NCBI RefSeq assembly: GCF_003073045.1
Contig: NC_037597.1
Location: 23,388,158-23,452,157 of the forward strand
Reading direction: 5' to 3'
From: Pomacea canaliculata
Taxonomy: Eukaryota; Mollusca; Gastropoda; Architaenioglossa; Ampullariidae
DNA: 64,000 nucleotides
The notes under the pieces are model-generated. The model searched no databases. It had not been told where the DNA came from and saw only the letters and a list, made by a program, of their open reading frames with translations. This document shows positions 24,928-49,321 of this stretch, one piece after another. The position numbers and the translations under genes are program-made. Numbering within the stretch: the first letter of the stretch is position 1; the number at the start of each line of letters is the position of its first letter.

Positions 24928-25314
24928 ATGTCTGGCCGTGGCAAGGGAGGCAAAGTGAAGGGAAAGAGCAAGAGTCGCTCTTCTCGCGCCGGTCTACAGT
25001 TCCCTGTGGGACGCATCCATCGTCTGCTTCGCAAAGGCAACTATGCCGAGCGCGTGGGTGCAGGAGCTCCCGTGTACCTGGCTGCCGTGCTGGAGTACCT
25101 GGCTGCTGAGGTGTTGGAGTTGGCTGGCAACGCCGCTCGCGACAACAAGAAGACGAGAATCATCCCCCGTCACCTGCAGCTGGCCATCCGCAACGACGAG
25201 GAGTTGAACAAGCTTCTGTCCGGCGTCACCATCGCGCAAGGTGGTGTGCTGCCCAACATCCAGGCCGTCCTCCTCCCCAAGAAAACCCAGAAGCCGCCAA
25301 GCGGTGGCAAATAG
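24928..25314 (+). CDS. H2A: Histone H2A
   Basis: A 128-residue intronless H2A: tail [20 protein letters not shown], histone fold with [20 protein letters not shown] and [20 protein letters not shown], and docking domain [20 protein letters not shown]. The C-terminus is [11 protein letters not shown], without the SQ[E/D] motif of H2AX or the features of H2A.Z, so it is a canonical replication-dependent form. It forms the dimer with H2B and shares a promoter with H2B copy 2. A stem-loop lies 54 bp after the stop. Confidence 0.98.
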   Translation: MSGRGKGGKVKGKSKSRSSRAGLQFPVGRIHRLLRKGNYAERVGAGAPVYLAAVLEYLAAEVLELAGNAARDNKKTRIIPRHLQLAIRNDEELNKLLSGVTIAQGGVLPNIQAVLLPKKTQKPPSGGK

Positions 25315-25368
25315 GTTGCTACTACTCGTCACAACTTATCCCAGCAACTTAGCATCCTGCCTACTAAT

Positions 25369-25384
25369 GGTCCTTTTCAGGACC
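25369..25384 (+). terminator. Histone 3' stem-loop of H2A
   Basis: GGTCCTTTTCAGGACC, the same sequence as in the H2B transcripts, 54 bp after the stop. Confidence 0.95.
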
Positions 25385-25994
25385 TCCACTTTTTCCTGGT
25401 GTTTGGCAATTCTCTTCTCCACACGGCAGTTTGCTCCTCTTTTGCTTTCTTTTTTCCGTCATGAATATTGAGCAGAATTAATCGAGACGGTTGTGTTTGT
25501 ATGTGTGTGTACAGTAAACTCCACCAGCGGTAAGGTAGCTTCAGATAGTCCACGATCTATACAAATTTCCGTTTGTACGTCTTCTGTCTAAAACTACTGT
25601 GGTTTTGTGCCTTCCTAAAACTGTACAAGTATTTTTATGTACAAAGAAAATGTTGCCAGGTTACGGAAAAATGTTTCTCATAGGCAATGAATCAGGTTTT
25701 ACTTTGTCAAGCACATTGCAGGCGGATACTGTGTATGCATTAGGGTCCATCATATTGATTAGAGCAGCAGCAATTTCTAGGAAGTGGCTTTTAGCCAGAC
25801 AAATGGTGTTTTCTTTCTGGTCTATGTTAATGCCTGTGTTACTGTGTGCTGCACTGTGACAAGGTAAATGTTTTGTGGCATATTGCAGTCCCCAAGCAAT
25901 GATGCACTCACAATTATATTCAATTTAAAAAAATGGACTCTGGAGTGGTCTCTATAACATTTGTTCTTTGTACCATAGATGGGATTTATACATA
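25385..25994. other. Intergenic, no gene seen
   Basis: AT-rich sequence after the histone cluster; no recognised feature. Confidence 0.35.
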
Positions 25995-26090
25995 CAGTAA
26001 TCCTTTATACATACAGTAATCCTTTGTTTATCACGAGATATGCATTCCAGAACCATCCGTGATAACCCAAAATCCGCAATTATTTTTAGT
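25995..26090. mobile_element. Left end of a Tigger-like MITE, with doubled terminus
   Basis: CAGTAATCCTTTGTTTATCA with CCAGAACCATCCGTGATAAC is the left end of the TACAGTAATCCCTCG-type family whose right end lies at 18395-18503. The first 19 or so bases (ACATACAGTAATCCTTT) occur twice in tandem. No right end follows. Confidence 0.55.
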
Positions 26091-27104
26091 GAACTCATGA
26101 AGACAATAGTTTTAAAAAACTGTAAAAGCTCTACTTTTAAATGTGTGCATAATATATATATAACTGATCTTAATTTTATATATATATATGTGTAACTACT
26201 ACTGATTAAAAAAAAATCTAGAAGTCTGATGGGGCAAAATGTTTGAGGGACACTGCACTATATTCACATGTATGTATTGTATACCTTTTCCTCCTGCATC
26301 CCCACATACCTGAACAAAAATGAGGGTTGAGACATTGATAGTTTATATTAGTTAACAATCAGTAGATACACAAGAAATTGAATAATTCTGTAAAATAGTT
26401 ACAGGTCACATTAGTCTCATTATGAGCTTTTACCAAGAATATATCACTTTTCGTGCAAGACAGTACTGACCATTTGAAGCATGTTCGGCCGCCAAACAAG
26501 TGATTTTTGCCACCATGACCGTTGAAGTAAATTGTAAATTCTTCACATTAGAGTTCCAGTTGTTGATTGAGAAATACCCTAAACTTGAATGTCTCAACAA
26601 CTAAAGATAAAGTATACAACAATACACAGATGTAATTTTCAAATTTATTTTTATATTTTGTTTGGAATAAAAGTTTTGTGTTCTTACAATTAATAAGCTG
26701 CACAAAGATTAAAAAAAAAGATTGAGTCAGAAACACACCAAAGAATAAATACACGTATTTAAAAGAAAATGTATGATTCATTTTTAAGGATTATATATCA
26801 TAACATGAAAATTTATTAAAAATACTTCAGATCTGCATAGGATGAATACAGTTAAGACTCGGTCCATGGAAGATTTAGGAGAAGAAAATAGCCATGTGAT
26901 TAGATAACTGGTGTCCAAAACACAGAGGTAAGCCAGTTTGATACCAGTGTAGCACATCAAGCTTCCCCAGTTGACCCATCATACCTGACTCCATAGAGGT
27001 TTGGGAATGTAAAGCAATGATGGGCATTGCTCTCATATAATGCTGGCTCTGAGAAAAGTAAAGTATCTAACACCTCACTCCCCAATCTAAAATGGTTAGG
27101 GGAT
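26091..27104. other. Intergenic, no gene seen
   Basis: Very AT-rich with short TATATA runs near 26150 and 26180. No frame or repeat end of note. Confidence 0.35.
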
Positions 27105-27756
27105 AATAATAATGCAAAATTTGAAAAGTGCTCCTAAGGAGTATGCTCTTAGCACTTAAGAACAAGAACGAAACATGGATAGCATACGAGGGACAGGAAA
27201 ACAAACAACATATGAGCTATAACAGATAAACAACTGTACTAAATGAAGAATACAATCAAATACAGAAAACACAAGGAGGAAACAAATAACAAAACAAGAG
27301 TTAAGAGCAATATGATATTGGAAAAGGAAGGGTGTAAAAAAGACTGGCATTTAAAGGTTGTTAGGAGTAATGTTTACGAAAGAGGTGCGTTTTCAGTGCA
27401 CATTTCAATAGTGGGGATTTGGAAAGGGAGAGAGTTCCATTGTTTCACTGCACAGTAACTAAACATCCTGTGGCCATATGTTGTTTGGATGAAATTGTTT
27501 TATTGTTTTGGGATGACCTTACCCGGTTGGTTAGTTGGTTTAGTAGGGAAGTGCTTCCACCTTGTAGCAATTTTGAACTATAGAGGGAGAGGTGGGGAGG
27601 AAACTGGAGTACCTGGAGAAAACTTCCAATGCTCAGCCCTGTGAACAGGTGTCACATACATAGAGTGTCCCGAGACAAGATCTGAACCCTGAGCTCCTCA
27701 CTGCAGTGATAACAAGCGAGTATTTTAACCACTACACTACTGGGTGACCCTATGAC
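27105..27756 (-). mobile_element. Long tRNA-derived SINE-like element
   Basis: Read on the minus strand from 27756 it starts GGGTCACCCAGTAGTGTAGT, with GTGGTTAAAATACTCGC (A-box region) and CAGGGTTCAGATCTTGTCTC (B-box region), then about 500 bp of body, then CTAAGAGCATACTCCTTAGGAG and a GCATTATTATTAT tail. The head resembles the SINEs at 6561 and 37985. 650 bp is long for a SINE, so it may be composite. Confidence 0.6.
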
Positions 27757-28133
27757 CTTACCATTGTTGTTGATTTTTCTTTTTTTTGCTGCTACATGTA
27801 CTTGCTACCAGTGCCTAGTAGGCCTGTTCTGATATTAACATATTGCTTAAATACCTTTAGTAGCCAGTCAAAAAATCTATTTTAACATCTCTGGCAAGTC
27901 AGCCCCTTGGGCAAGCTGTGATGATTAAAATTTATTGGAAATTAAAAAAATTCTTACCATTTTAGCCATATATATATATAGTGGATGGAGTGATCAAATC
28001 TGAATCTTCCAATGTCATGTCAAGGACTGACTGAGTATATACAGGGAAACAAAGCAAGTTAAACAAAATGTACAGCTTTTTGTAATTCTATGTTCACACA
28101 CAAAAAAAAACCTCAAAAATTATATTGTTTGAT
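27757..28133. other. 3' flank of the FAS1 gene
   Basis: Probably holds the 3' UTR of the minus-strand FAS1 gene (AATAAA on the minus strand near 27930). A short TATATATATA run lies near 27970. Confidence 0.35.
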
Positions 28134-29102
28134 TCAAACACGACTTCTGTGTAAGAAATCTGGAGGTAGCAGAACCTGGTCAATAGCATGCACCACACCA
28201 TTTGTTACACTGCCATCTGCGCCATTAGGGATAACCTGTGCATTGTTGATTTTAATTCTGTCTCCAGACACCGTCACAGCAAGTGTCTGTCCGATCAACG
28301 TGGTCAGGTTGGTGTAGGACACCAGTCCCGGACTGCAATACGTGAGTGGCACGGTATGGTACATCAAAACCTCCACCAGCAATGTCTTGTTCTTTAGAAG
28401 CTTGTCCAGCTCGCCGCTGGGCAGCTTCTCAAAAGCTGCGTCAGTCGGAGCAAATAGCGTGAACGGTCCCTTCTCGCTGAAACTCGAGGTCAGATCGGCT
28501 GCAGCAATTGCTTTCACCAGCGTCTTGAAAACGGGGCAGGCCGTGATGGCGTCCACGATCGTTCCGGGCGGTGGAATCACCACCCGTGCGATCTCGTGCA
28601 GAACGCCGTTGGATGCCATCTTGTCAGCATTGTTTGAGTCAATAGGGGAGCACTGGGCCGTAATCACTTTGTTGTTGGGGTAGAAATTCACTCGTAGAGG
28701 TTTCCCTATCAAAGTGTGCACCAGTTTCTCATCCATGTTCTCCAAGTCCGAAAAGCTGATTTTTCCGTTGATGACATGGTACTCCAAGACCTTCGACAGC
28801 ACGGTGACATTGGCAATCGCCTTCTTTGCCCATTCTGGCAGTGCGTAGAATGCCGCATCGGTGGGTCCAAAGACAGTGAAAGGACCTGCTGCCGACAAAG
28901 CGTCTGCCAACTTGGCTTTCACAATACTTTTGTACAAAGAGTTCAGGCCGAGATTTTTCGCTAGCTCGGGCAATAAAGGAAGATCGTTCTCCACTGCCTG
29001 GGTCATCTGAATAGAAAACATTTCTATCCAAACATCATTTGAATTTGAAGCAACGCTGAGCGCAACTAGCGCAAAAGTAAACAGAGCAGTCACCTTAGAC
29101 AT
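28134..29102 (-). CDS. Secreted protein with two FAS1 (fasciclin) domains, intronless
   Basis: A single open frame of 322 residues from the ATG at 29100-29102. That ATG was chosen because it directly precedes a signal peptide (MSKVTALFTFALVALSVAS); the frame stays open for 29 codons upstream. Two FAS1 domains follow, about residues 38-170 and 175-315, each with the H1 motif (GPFTVFGPTDAAF; GPFTLFAPTDAAF), the central YH (EYHVINGKI; MYHTVPLTY) and the H2 motif (NGVLHEIARVVIPP; NGVVHAIDQVLLPP). Asn-X-Thr sites (NVT, NKT, NLT) suggest glycosylation. FAS1 domains serve in cell adhesion and matrix binding (fasciclin, TGFBI, periostin). No membrane segment or lipid anchor is seen. It is head-to-head with SLC30A6. 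The lack of introns is unusual beside its many-exon neighbours. Confidence 0.93.
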   Translation of the reverse strand: MSKVTALFTFALVALSVASNSNDVWIEMFSIQMTQAVENDLPLLPELAKNLGLNSLYKSIVKAKLADALSAAGPFTVFGPTDAAFYALPEWAKKAIANVTVLSKVLEYHVINGKISFSDLENMDEKLVHTLIGKPLRVNFYPNNKVITAQCSPIDSNNADKMASNGVLHEIARVVIPPPGTIVDAITACPVFKTLVKAIAAADLTSSFSEKGPFTLFAPTDAAFEKLPSGELDKLLKNKTLLVEVLMYHTVPLTYCSPGLVSYTNLTTLIGQTLAVTVSGDRIKINNAQVIPNGADGSVTNGVVHAIDQVLLPPDFLHRSRV

Positions 29103-29294
29103 GTTTGTTGTGATTTGAAAGCTGGTTGTGTAACAGGCGTCTCCTAGAAGTGCAAAGTCTTCAAAAAGTTTGATTCTCATTTGTCTCAAGAGTTAGCTTC
29201 GTTTCCTTTCGCCACATCAACTCAAATACTCGGAGAAAGAAGATCTGAGTTTTGCTTGTTCGATGTGGTTTTAATCGTAGATTTTACGCCAGCA
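29103..29294. promoter_or_regulatory. Shared upstream region of the FAS1 gene and SLC30A6
   Basis: Only 192 bp separate the two divergent start codons, so 5' leaders and core promoters of both genes must lie here or overlap. No TATA box is evident. Confidence 0.5.
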
Positions 29295-32200
29295 ATGGCT
29301 TCCTACAACACGATGCCTGATCTGATAAGCAGCAGTGTGAATATAAACTTAGAAGAGGTAGGTAGTAGGATATCGTAAATTATCAGTATGAATGAGTCCG
29401 AAAGCAGACGAAAGCAGCACTGCATTCATACGTCTGTGATAATTTTTCAGATAAACACACTTTTCTTCACTGTGTCTCTTTGACAACTTCACATCTTTCG
29501 CTTCATAAAAAATGTTATCTTGCATTAGTTGAATTATGCCATCAATTGGTTGACGTCTTTCATATGTTTGTGAAAACGTTTGCCAGAAAATGGACATTGT
29601 GGATGTAGTTGTTTTCCTGATTTCTTACTCTTGCTCCGAGCTTTTTATTATACAGCTATGCCATTATTGATTTACTCAGCATTTATAAGTTGTCTTATTC
29701 ATTTCAATTATGTAAATTCCTTTCACTTCAGTTAATGTTATAAATGCTTGTCAGTCAAAAATAAAATGTTTAATTTGTAAAATGTATTTTATATTTTTAT
29801 TATTTCAGATGGTCCACCATTAGCAAAGACAAAGTATTATACTACTGTAAGTCCCCATATCATAAAATTTTAGAATGTTGTATTATTACAAGTCTTTTAA
29901 AAAGTGTGCATTTTATTTGTTTGCAAGTTATAATTAAAGGAATTCTGATTAAAATATGTAAGATCTAAAAATTAATCATGGCACATATTTTTCCTGGAAA
30001 TATAAGTGCATTGTAGTTATTGTAGGTGACTGATTTCAGGGAACAATTTACCCATTTCCCAGTTCCAGCAAGTCATTTTTGGGATCTCTGATTAAAGAAG
30101 TGTCTGGATTGGCTCAGCTTCAGGAGGTGATATTCTGTTACACTATCTTCATTTTCCACTCTATTTTTTTGTAATTAAAGCAGAACGGCTTAAGCTGAAA
30201 CTGTATTTCATTGCCATTTTAAATATTGTATGGTATCAAATATAAAAAATCTGTCCACTGGAAAGTTCTTTTACTGCCATATAATGGCTTCTGCAATTAT
30301 TATGAAAGCTGTATTACTGGATTAGATGTTTATTAAAGAGTAAAAAATAAAAGTTGACCATAATCATTTTTTGATCTGGAACATGTATAAGTGGCTATAT
30401 GGTAATACATGATTATTTTTCTTATGTTACTTTGCATATGAAATTTAATAAATTAATTTTTTTGTGCATTTTAGGCAAAGAAAATCTTCATTTTTCTCTC
30501 ATTCAACATACTTGCTTCAGTAATTTTGCTTATATGGTGTCATTCAACAAACAGCATGGGTAAGTTCTGGTTCTCTCTTTAGTTGTGAACATTTTATGAG
30601 ATTGAATATGTTATTACTTTATTGTTCATGATTTAATTCTCTGTGTGCATGTGTGTGTGAGAGAGAGAGTCTGCTTATGCATATCCATATTTTGCAAATT
30701 AGTATCAGTGGAAGTTAGGCCAAAAATCAGAACTTTGGTGATAAATCTCAAATGTATTTTTTACACAGCACTGACAGCCTTTGCCAATCTGACAGTGTTT
30801 GACATCTTAAGGTAAAGATCTTACATCAAAGTAATGTAATAAATAGAAGCAAACTATGTGTCCCATGTCCGTAAAAAAGAACAGGTGAACTAGTCATATT
30901 TTTCACATTAAACATTATTCTGTGATATATTTTTGCTTGTTTTTTAGCCACAAGACTGCAGAGTTTCATAATTTCTGGAATATTGTTTATTAGATTTTGA
31001 AAACTGTGGATAAAAACTATTTGTAAGCATGAGCAGTGGTTAATGTCGTCTTTCAACACGTATTAAAGCATTTTATTTTTTTATATTTACATCACAGTCT
31101 GTTGACTTGCTTGTTGAGTATCTGGGTGAGAAATCAGCACCCTTCTCCATCTTTTTCATTTGGGTAAGTTTCTAATCGTATTTTGTTCAGTTAAAGACTA
31201 TTCCATTGCTTTTAATGTTAAATATCACAAAGTGTGTGATTGCTATAAAAAATAGGACAGCAAATCAGACTATAGAACTTTTTTTTCAAATTTTTTCAGT
31301 GAAAGGTTACTTAATACTTGATGCAATTATATTTATTAGTTGATCTTTGTCTGTTTACAATGGGTTTTAAAAAAAGGGACTAAAAATAATTTTGTTTGCC
31401 TGTGTATTGGCTTTCAGGTATGAACGGTTTGAAGTGATGGCTGTCTTTGCAACCACTATGTTGGCACAGCTGGGTTCCTTTTTCATAATTAAAGAAAGGT
31501 ACAAGATGTGTGCATCTGCATCACATGCAGGAGACTGCACACAAATGTTTTCTTACTTATTTGATTGCTTATTATGCTTCGGTGTGAAAGATATAAAGCT
31601 ATATGGGTGTTAGGTTTCAAAAAAGTGGAAATCATAATAAGAATATTCAGTGTACAATGTACTCTGCCCCTAATGGTTTGCTTTTTATCTCGTTGGTTTG
31701 TTGACCATTGTCGAGATCTTGTCAACACCTAGGTTTCTGTGAAGTTTACTGCATTGAAGGAATGGTTCAAAGGCTGTTTCATTCCACAACTTTAAACTGC
31801 AATTATGGGAAATACAATGGCAGAAGAGTATGTGAGAGGCATATGACTGAGATATAATTGCTATGTCCCATTTATATTTTGTTCTTTTTTCTCAATCACC
31901 CACTTAGCATCGAGTGTCTTATTCAACAACCAGAAATTCACACGTAAGTAGGTTTTTATAATATTGATGTTAACCTTGATATCATAGCCATTTTGTCTTA
32001 ATACAGATGATTCAGAGTTGTATGTGTCTTGTTTTCCCTGTGAACTTAGACATCTCCTTAAGAATTCAGCATCATGACTCATGTTTCTTATTAATGTGGC
32101 TCAGTTTTTACTGCCATATGTGAGATAAGTTTTGTAAAGATCTTTCCTCACAGTTGACACTAAACTAAAACTTTAGTTTGTGCCGTTATCTGTGTGGTCT

Positions 32201-35200
32201 TGATTGTGTCTTCTACAAGGTTCAAATACTTTAGAATTTAGCTACCTGGCTCGTTCTGAGGGCGAGGAAGCATGACTTTACTACATTGCACTTTCAGCTG
32301 TACAAACTGTCCCTATTTTGTTCCTCCAAGTCATCATTATTCTAAACATCAGTCCCTTGACTGGCTCTAAGTATAAGATTAGCTGGTCTCACAGTACCAG
32401 TCACGGATGGAAGAGGTGGTGGAGAGAAACCTGACTAGATGCAGAATGGTCAGGGTGCACTACTTGTGGCGGTCGTGTGTGGTGTTCACAAGGTCCTGTA
32501 TGGAGTGGCAAATCCACTCTTTCACGTTTTCCATTCAGTTCTTTCTCTTCCTGCCTTGGCAGTGCCCTCCTTCCACAGAGCCCTGGAGGATGGTTTTAGA
32601 TAAGATGTAGTACTGGGCAACATGGCCAGTCCAGACCAGCTTGCATTAATTTGCCATTGTAGGGTTTCTTGGGGACCCACAAGGTAGTGACTGTGCTCTG
32701 TTTGAAATCATTAGACAGACACACCCTTTCATCAACTATGGTCTTTGATTATGCTTTCTCAGCAATCCTGAAATATGTACCATTTTGTTTACCTCTGCTG
32801 CCTCGGAGCTGTGGAATTTCCTTTTGTATAACCTTTGTCACACTACTACACTTTTCAAGAATGCTTTCTAGACATGTTAAAAGAAATCCATTCACTAGCT
32901 CTTTCTCACCGTGTTTCTTTCTTGCTGTACTGCTGTCAGTGTTTTGCCTTCCTTTTGTCACGTTTATCTCTGTGCAGTTTTGACTTACTGTTATTTGTTT
33001 ATCACAGCATATCTTTTAGAGATGGACCTGTGTAATATCACTTGGTGTTTTTTTTATTGGAATTGACATGTGCATCACTGTGTGCACATTCTTAATTTTC
33101 TTCTTGTAACTTTCTGTTACTTAATTTTCCTGCTGTCTTCTTTGTAGTTTATTGAGCTTGCCTTTGGCAGGGCACAGCACTTCTCAGTTAGCTCATCATG
33201 ATGCTTTATAGCATTGAGTATAATAGCACTGAATTACGTTTTTATGATTTTGTGTATAAATTGAAGACATTATCAAAGTAAACAGTTTTAACCTTTATTT
33301 TTTTTCTTGTTTTGTCATAGTCATATGACTGACCTATAATTGTTCCACAAAACTGTTTGTAAATTGATGTACAACACTTGACAAAGTTTACAGCATGTCT
33401 CAAAATGCTTTATGGTGCATTTATCATTGTTTCTTTTTTGTTCTTACTGTATTTCTAATTCTGGAACTATTCTATAGAGGTCGCCTGTTGGTAGGAACAG
33501 TATCTGCATTCATGGTGCATCTGGTTTTGACTTCTTGCATCAACAACCGTGCCATGAACCATGTAGTAGATGCTTCCACTTCCAGTTGGCTACAGGAACA
33601 CATGACGGATATGAGCGAAAGGTTGGAGAGATTTTTTGTTGACTTTATTGGCCTAATTGTATGGTAGGCAACTGCAAAATATACCGCAGTAAACTCTTTG
33701 TGTGTGGAGGAGTCTGTGTTTGTTCAAGCATGCAGATGTAGTCTTGAACATGCACCTGTATTTATTACAAGCAAAACCCAATATCTGAGACGCTTGCTTT
33801 GGGAATGTTGCAGCATCTGTTCTTTAGTTCCAGGATTGAGCAAATTGTTGCTGCCACGTATCAACCCCATGCTTCTGATGGGTTTTGGCAGCTCTCTGGT
33901 TTTAATCATTGCCTATGTTCTTATAGACACACAGTAAGTAACATAGAATAAGACATTTAATGAAGGTGAAATCCTGCAGTGTACAAGCTATCATTCGCCT
34001 CTGAATGTTCTGTTGTCAGTAGTTCAACATCAGGCAAATATTGAAGTTGCAAAATGACATTAAAAGTCACCTTTTTATCTACCTGTTTTCTTCATTGAAT
34101 GACAAAGCACTTGATGCGATGTATGGATATCTGCCGGTAGTGTGTAACAATGTCCCCTCGACACTCTTGCATCTCTTTAGGTCTTACCATGCTGCTGACA
34201 CTTGGGCAGCCATCTGCATAGCTGTGATGATGGTTGGAACAATGTTTCCTATGAGTGTCTACACTGGCAAAATCTTACTTCAGGTAAAGCTACAAGACTC
34301 TTAATGTGCTTGCACTCATAGGGATGATTTGTGGCAAGGAATACATAAAACAATTTCAAAAATCCCTTTGGAAATAATAAAACTTTGACTACATTTCTTT
34401 TCTGTACAATAAATTGAGCTTTTGTTCCTAAGCTCCCCATCACACATTTGAAATATGAGTGTTTTTAAAAGCTTTATGCACCCTGCAGAAGAAACTTCAA
34501 AGCAAAGTTTCAAACAAGAAGGTGAAAAATTGGCATTATTTCATTGAATTTTTTTTCAGACAACTCCGTCCCACATCTTGAGTCAGCTAGACAAAGTATT
34601 GCGAGAAGCTTCCACTCTGGATGGAGTACTTGAATTCAGACATGAGCACTTTTGGACTTTATCCTTTGGTGTACTAGTGAGTTGCATGGATTGCAATAAC
34701 AGTAAATTAATTTATAAAGCTCTATATGCTATGCTTATAGGACTACAAATAAACCATTATTAGACCTACAATAAAGCATGCAATATAAAAATGCATCCAG
34801 GTTACATAGCGATTAAAAACAAAAGGAAGAAGGTTAAAAAGTGAGTAGTGTGAGAAGCAGAAGAGTTTACTTGTTACACAAGATATTTCTGAAACAGGTA
34901 AGTTTTAAGGCTGGAGTTTAAAACTTGAAACAAAGTCCCAGGGGTCAGAGAATTTTAAGTTAGGATCTGGGTCTGTATTCATGAAGCAAAGATAAGTCAT
35001 TATAGAAGGGCAAAGATAAAAATCGAGGAATAATGTCCTGTCTCCATTGTTATGATGGCCTTAGAGGTCACAAATGTTGCTCTATGTTATTTTATGTATT
35101 TAGGGTTTCGTAGACCAGCATCTGCAAAATTGGAACACTTCATATCTAAAGAGACAGGACATTTGCCATTAGTTTTCCTGGGGCAACAACTTACCCTTGC

Positions 35201-35804
35201 TCCATTAATACAGCACTAGAAAAGGAGACAGAAGGTGCATGTGTGTGTATTCAGAACATTATGGAATGCATAAATTTGCTTGTTTTACACTTAAGTGTAT
35301 TGTGAGTAGAAAAGCGTTACCTCCAGAAGCAATAAAATATTCCTAACTTTAATAACCAGTTTTTTCTCAGGTTTACATTCATTTGTTGTTCTCTAGGCTG
35401 GTTCAGTGCAAGTACGGGTGCGTCGTGATGCAGATGAGCAGCTTGTTTTAGCACATGTCTACAACCGACTTTCCAACCTTGTGCGAGTTCTTACTGTACA
35501 GATCTTCAAAGATGACTGGACCCGGGGTTCTGCATTCTCTGCCCTTGGGTCATCTCCCTTTAGTCCTCCAGGACCTCACCTTGGTGGCCGTGCACAGTCT
35601 CCCACTCAGGATTTCTCCCCAACTTATTTGCCAGTGTCAAGCATGCGACCCCTGCCAGTCATATCTCCAATGGGTGGGAACATGCCAGCTGTGGGCCTAC
35701 CATCACGGATGATGCCTGAGGTTACAGGGCTGGCGCGAGGCATCACCCTTACTGCCTCAGCCAGAGCAAGTGGAGCTTCATTTAGCTCTGTGGAGCTTTC
35801 ATGA
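29295..35804 (+). CDS. SLC30A6: Zinc transporter ZnT6 (SLC30A6)
   Basis: Thirteen coding exons: 29295-29361, 29809-29846, 30040-30126, 30475-30559, 30769-30811, 31098-31163, 31418-31498, 31908-31943, 33478-33621, 33814-33933, 34181-34283, 34560-34676, 35397-35804. All phases agree and give 464 residues, close to the human length as recalled. Diagnostic stretches are FDILSLLTCLLSIWVRNQHP, YERFEVMAVFATTMLAQLGS, ASTSSWLQEHM, MFPMSVYTGKILLQ and TLDGVLEFRHEHFWTLSFG. It is a cation-diffusion-facilitator membrane protein; in vertebrates ZnT6 works as the non-transporting partner of ZnT5 in the early secretory pathway. The transport-site histidines of active ZnT proteins are not evident here, as in the family. 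The first donor used is GTAGTA at 29362, because GTAGGT at 29358 would break the frame. The 3' tail is Ser/Pro/Met-rich. Confidence 0.95.
32690..33000 (+). repeat. Decayed LINE C-terminus in SLC30A6 intron 8
   Basis: In one frame ELWNFLLYNLCHTTTLFKNA resembles the C-terminal ELWNSLP...TLSSFKNALKTHL block of CR1/L2-type reverse transcriptase proteins. Several stops and frame changes mark it as old. The region 32040-32690 before it may belong to the same or another repeat but has no clear signature. Confidence 0.5.
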
Positions 35805-36813
35805 TGTATTTACATAAAAGCTGAGAATGTGTTTGAGACAAATGTACTGAACATTGATGTGCTTGACAATTATCACAATGTCTCAGCTATTATTTTGTCA
35901 AGAGTCATGGTCACTGATCTTGAAGGAACCTGAATGCAAGCCATCTACTTGTGTACAAGTGAGATGTTAAAGACTTTCAGATGTTTGGTTGTAAGGAATG
36001 AATTGTTACAATGTGAACACGGCTCATCATTTTTCTAAAGTCTTCTTATTTTAATTTCCTCCCCTTGCTCCCTTCATTTTCCAGCCCGGTAGGCACTCAA
36101 GCTACTTCGGAACACATACCTTCCATGAATACCATTTATACCAAGCAGATTTGTGTCCTATTTCTTCTCTGTTCTATAACCTTGATGTTCATTTTGTCCT
36201 TGCTGTTCATCATTCACTGCATGGAACTTGGGACTTTCATTATGAGCAATGGAAATGAAGAGAATGCACGCATGTTTACATGTATCCAATTTGCATAGAT
36301 GAAAAGATGGTTGAATTATTGGGAGCAAAAGTACAATTGCATTGCAGTTGGTTTTTTTAAAACTTATCCTGTGGTTATTAGTGTTGGATTTTTCAATCTC
36401 CCTGAATATTGTATAGGTTCATCCTTCCTGAGAACACATGAGAGCAGTCTGTGGGGTTAAAAGTATGAATTTTATGCTGATGACTGGCAGGATCTCAACA
36501 CAAAAACCTGCAGTTCTCATAATTTATAAGGGTTAAAAGACCCTAACACCACCATATAACAGAATATTTAGTAATTTTGTATTATTTCACCACTGTTTGT
36601 TGGCAGATCTCACATATTTTGCTTGTGTCTGAAATAAATAAGGAAAAATACTTAGTAATTTTTCCGTCAATGTTAAAATAACATTTTCCTCAATTCATTT
36701 CTATAAATACATTTTTCAGTGTTTTCTTTAAAATAGAATTAATGGAGATAGTGAAAAACATGACAGACTGCAAAGGATGATTTCCTAATTTTCTCAAGAC
36801 TGAAGTTAGGAAC
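35805..36813. other. 3' region between SLC30A6 and NVL (tail-to-tail)
   Basis: Holds the 3' UTRs of two converging genes. AATAAA on the plus strand near 36632 is a candidate end for SLC30A6. No other gene seen. Confidence 0.45.
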
Positions 36814-49307
<12,494 letters not shown>

Positions 49308-49315
49308 TGATCACA

Positions 49316-49321
49316 CACGTG
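49316..49321. promoter_or_regulatory. CACGTG E-box next to the NVL start codon
   Basis: A palindromic CACGTG lies 9 bases upstream of the NVL ATG. Such E-boxes are common in promoters of ribosome-biogenesis genes (Myc/Max or USF type). Use here is inferred. Confidence 0.35.
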
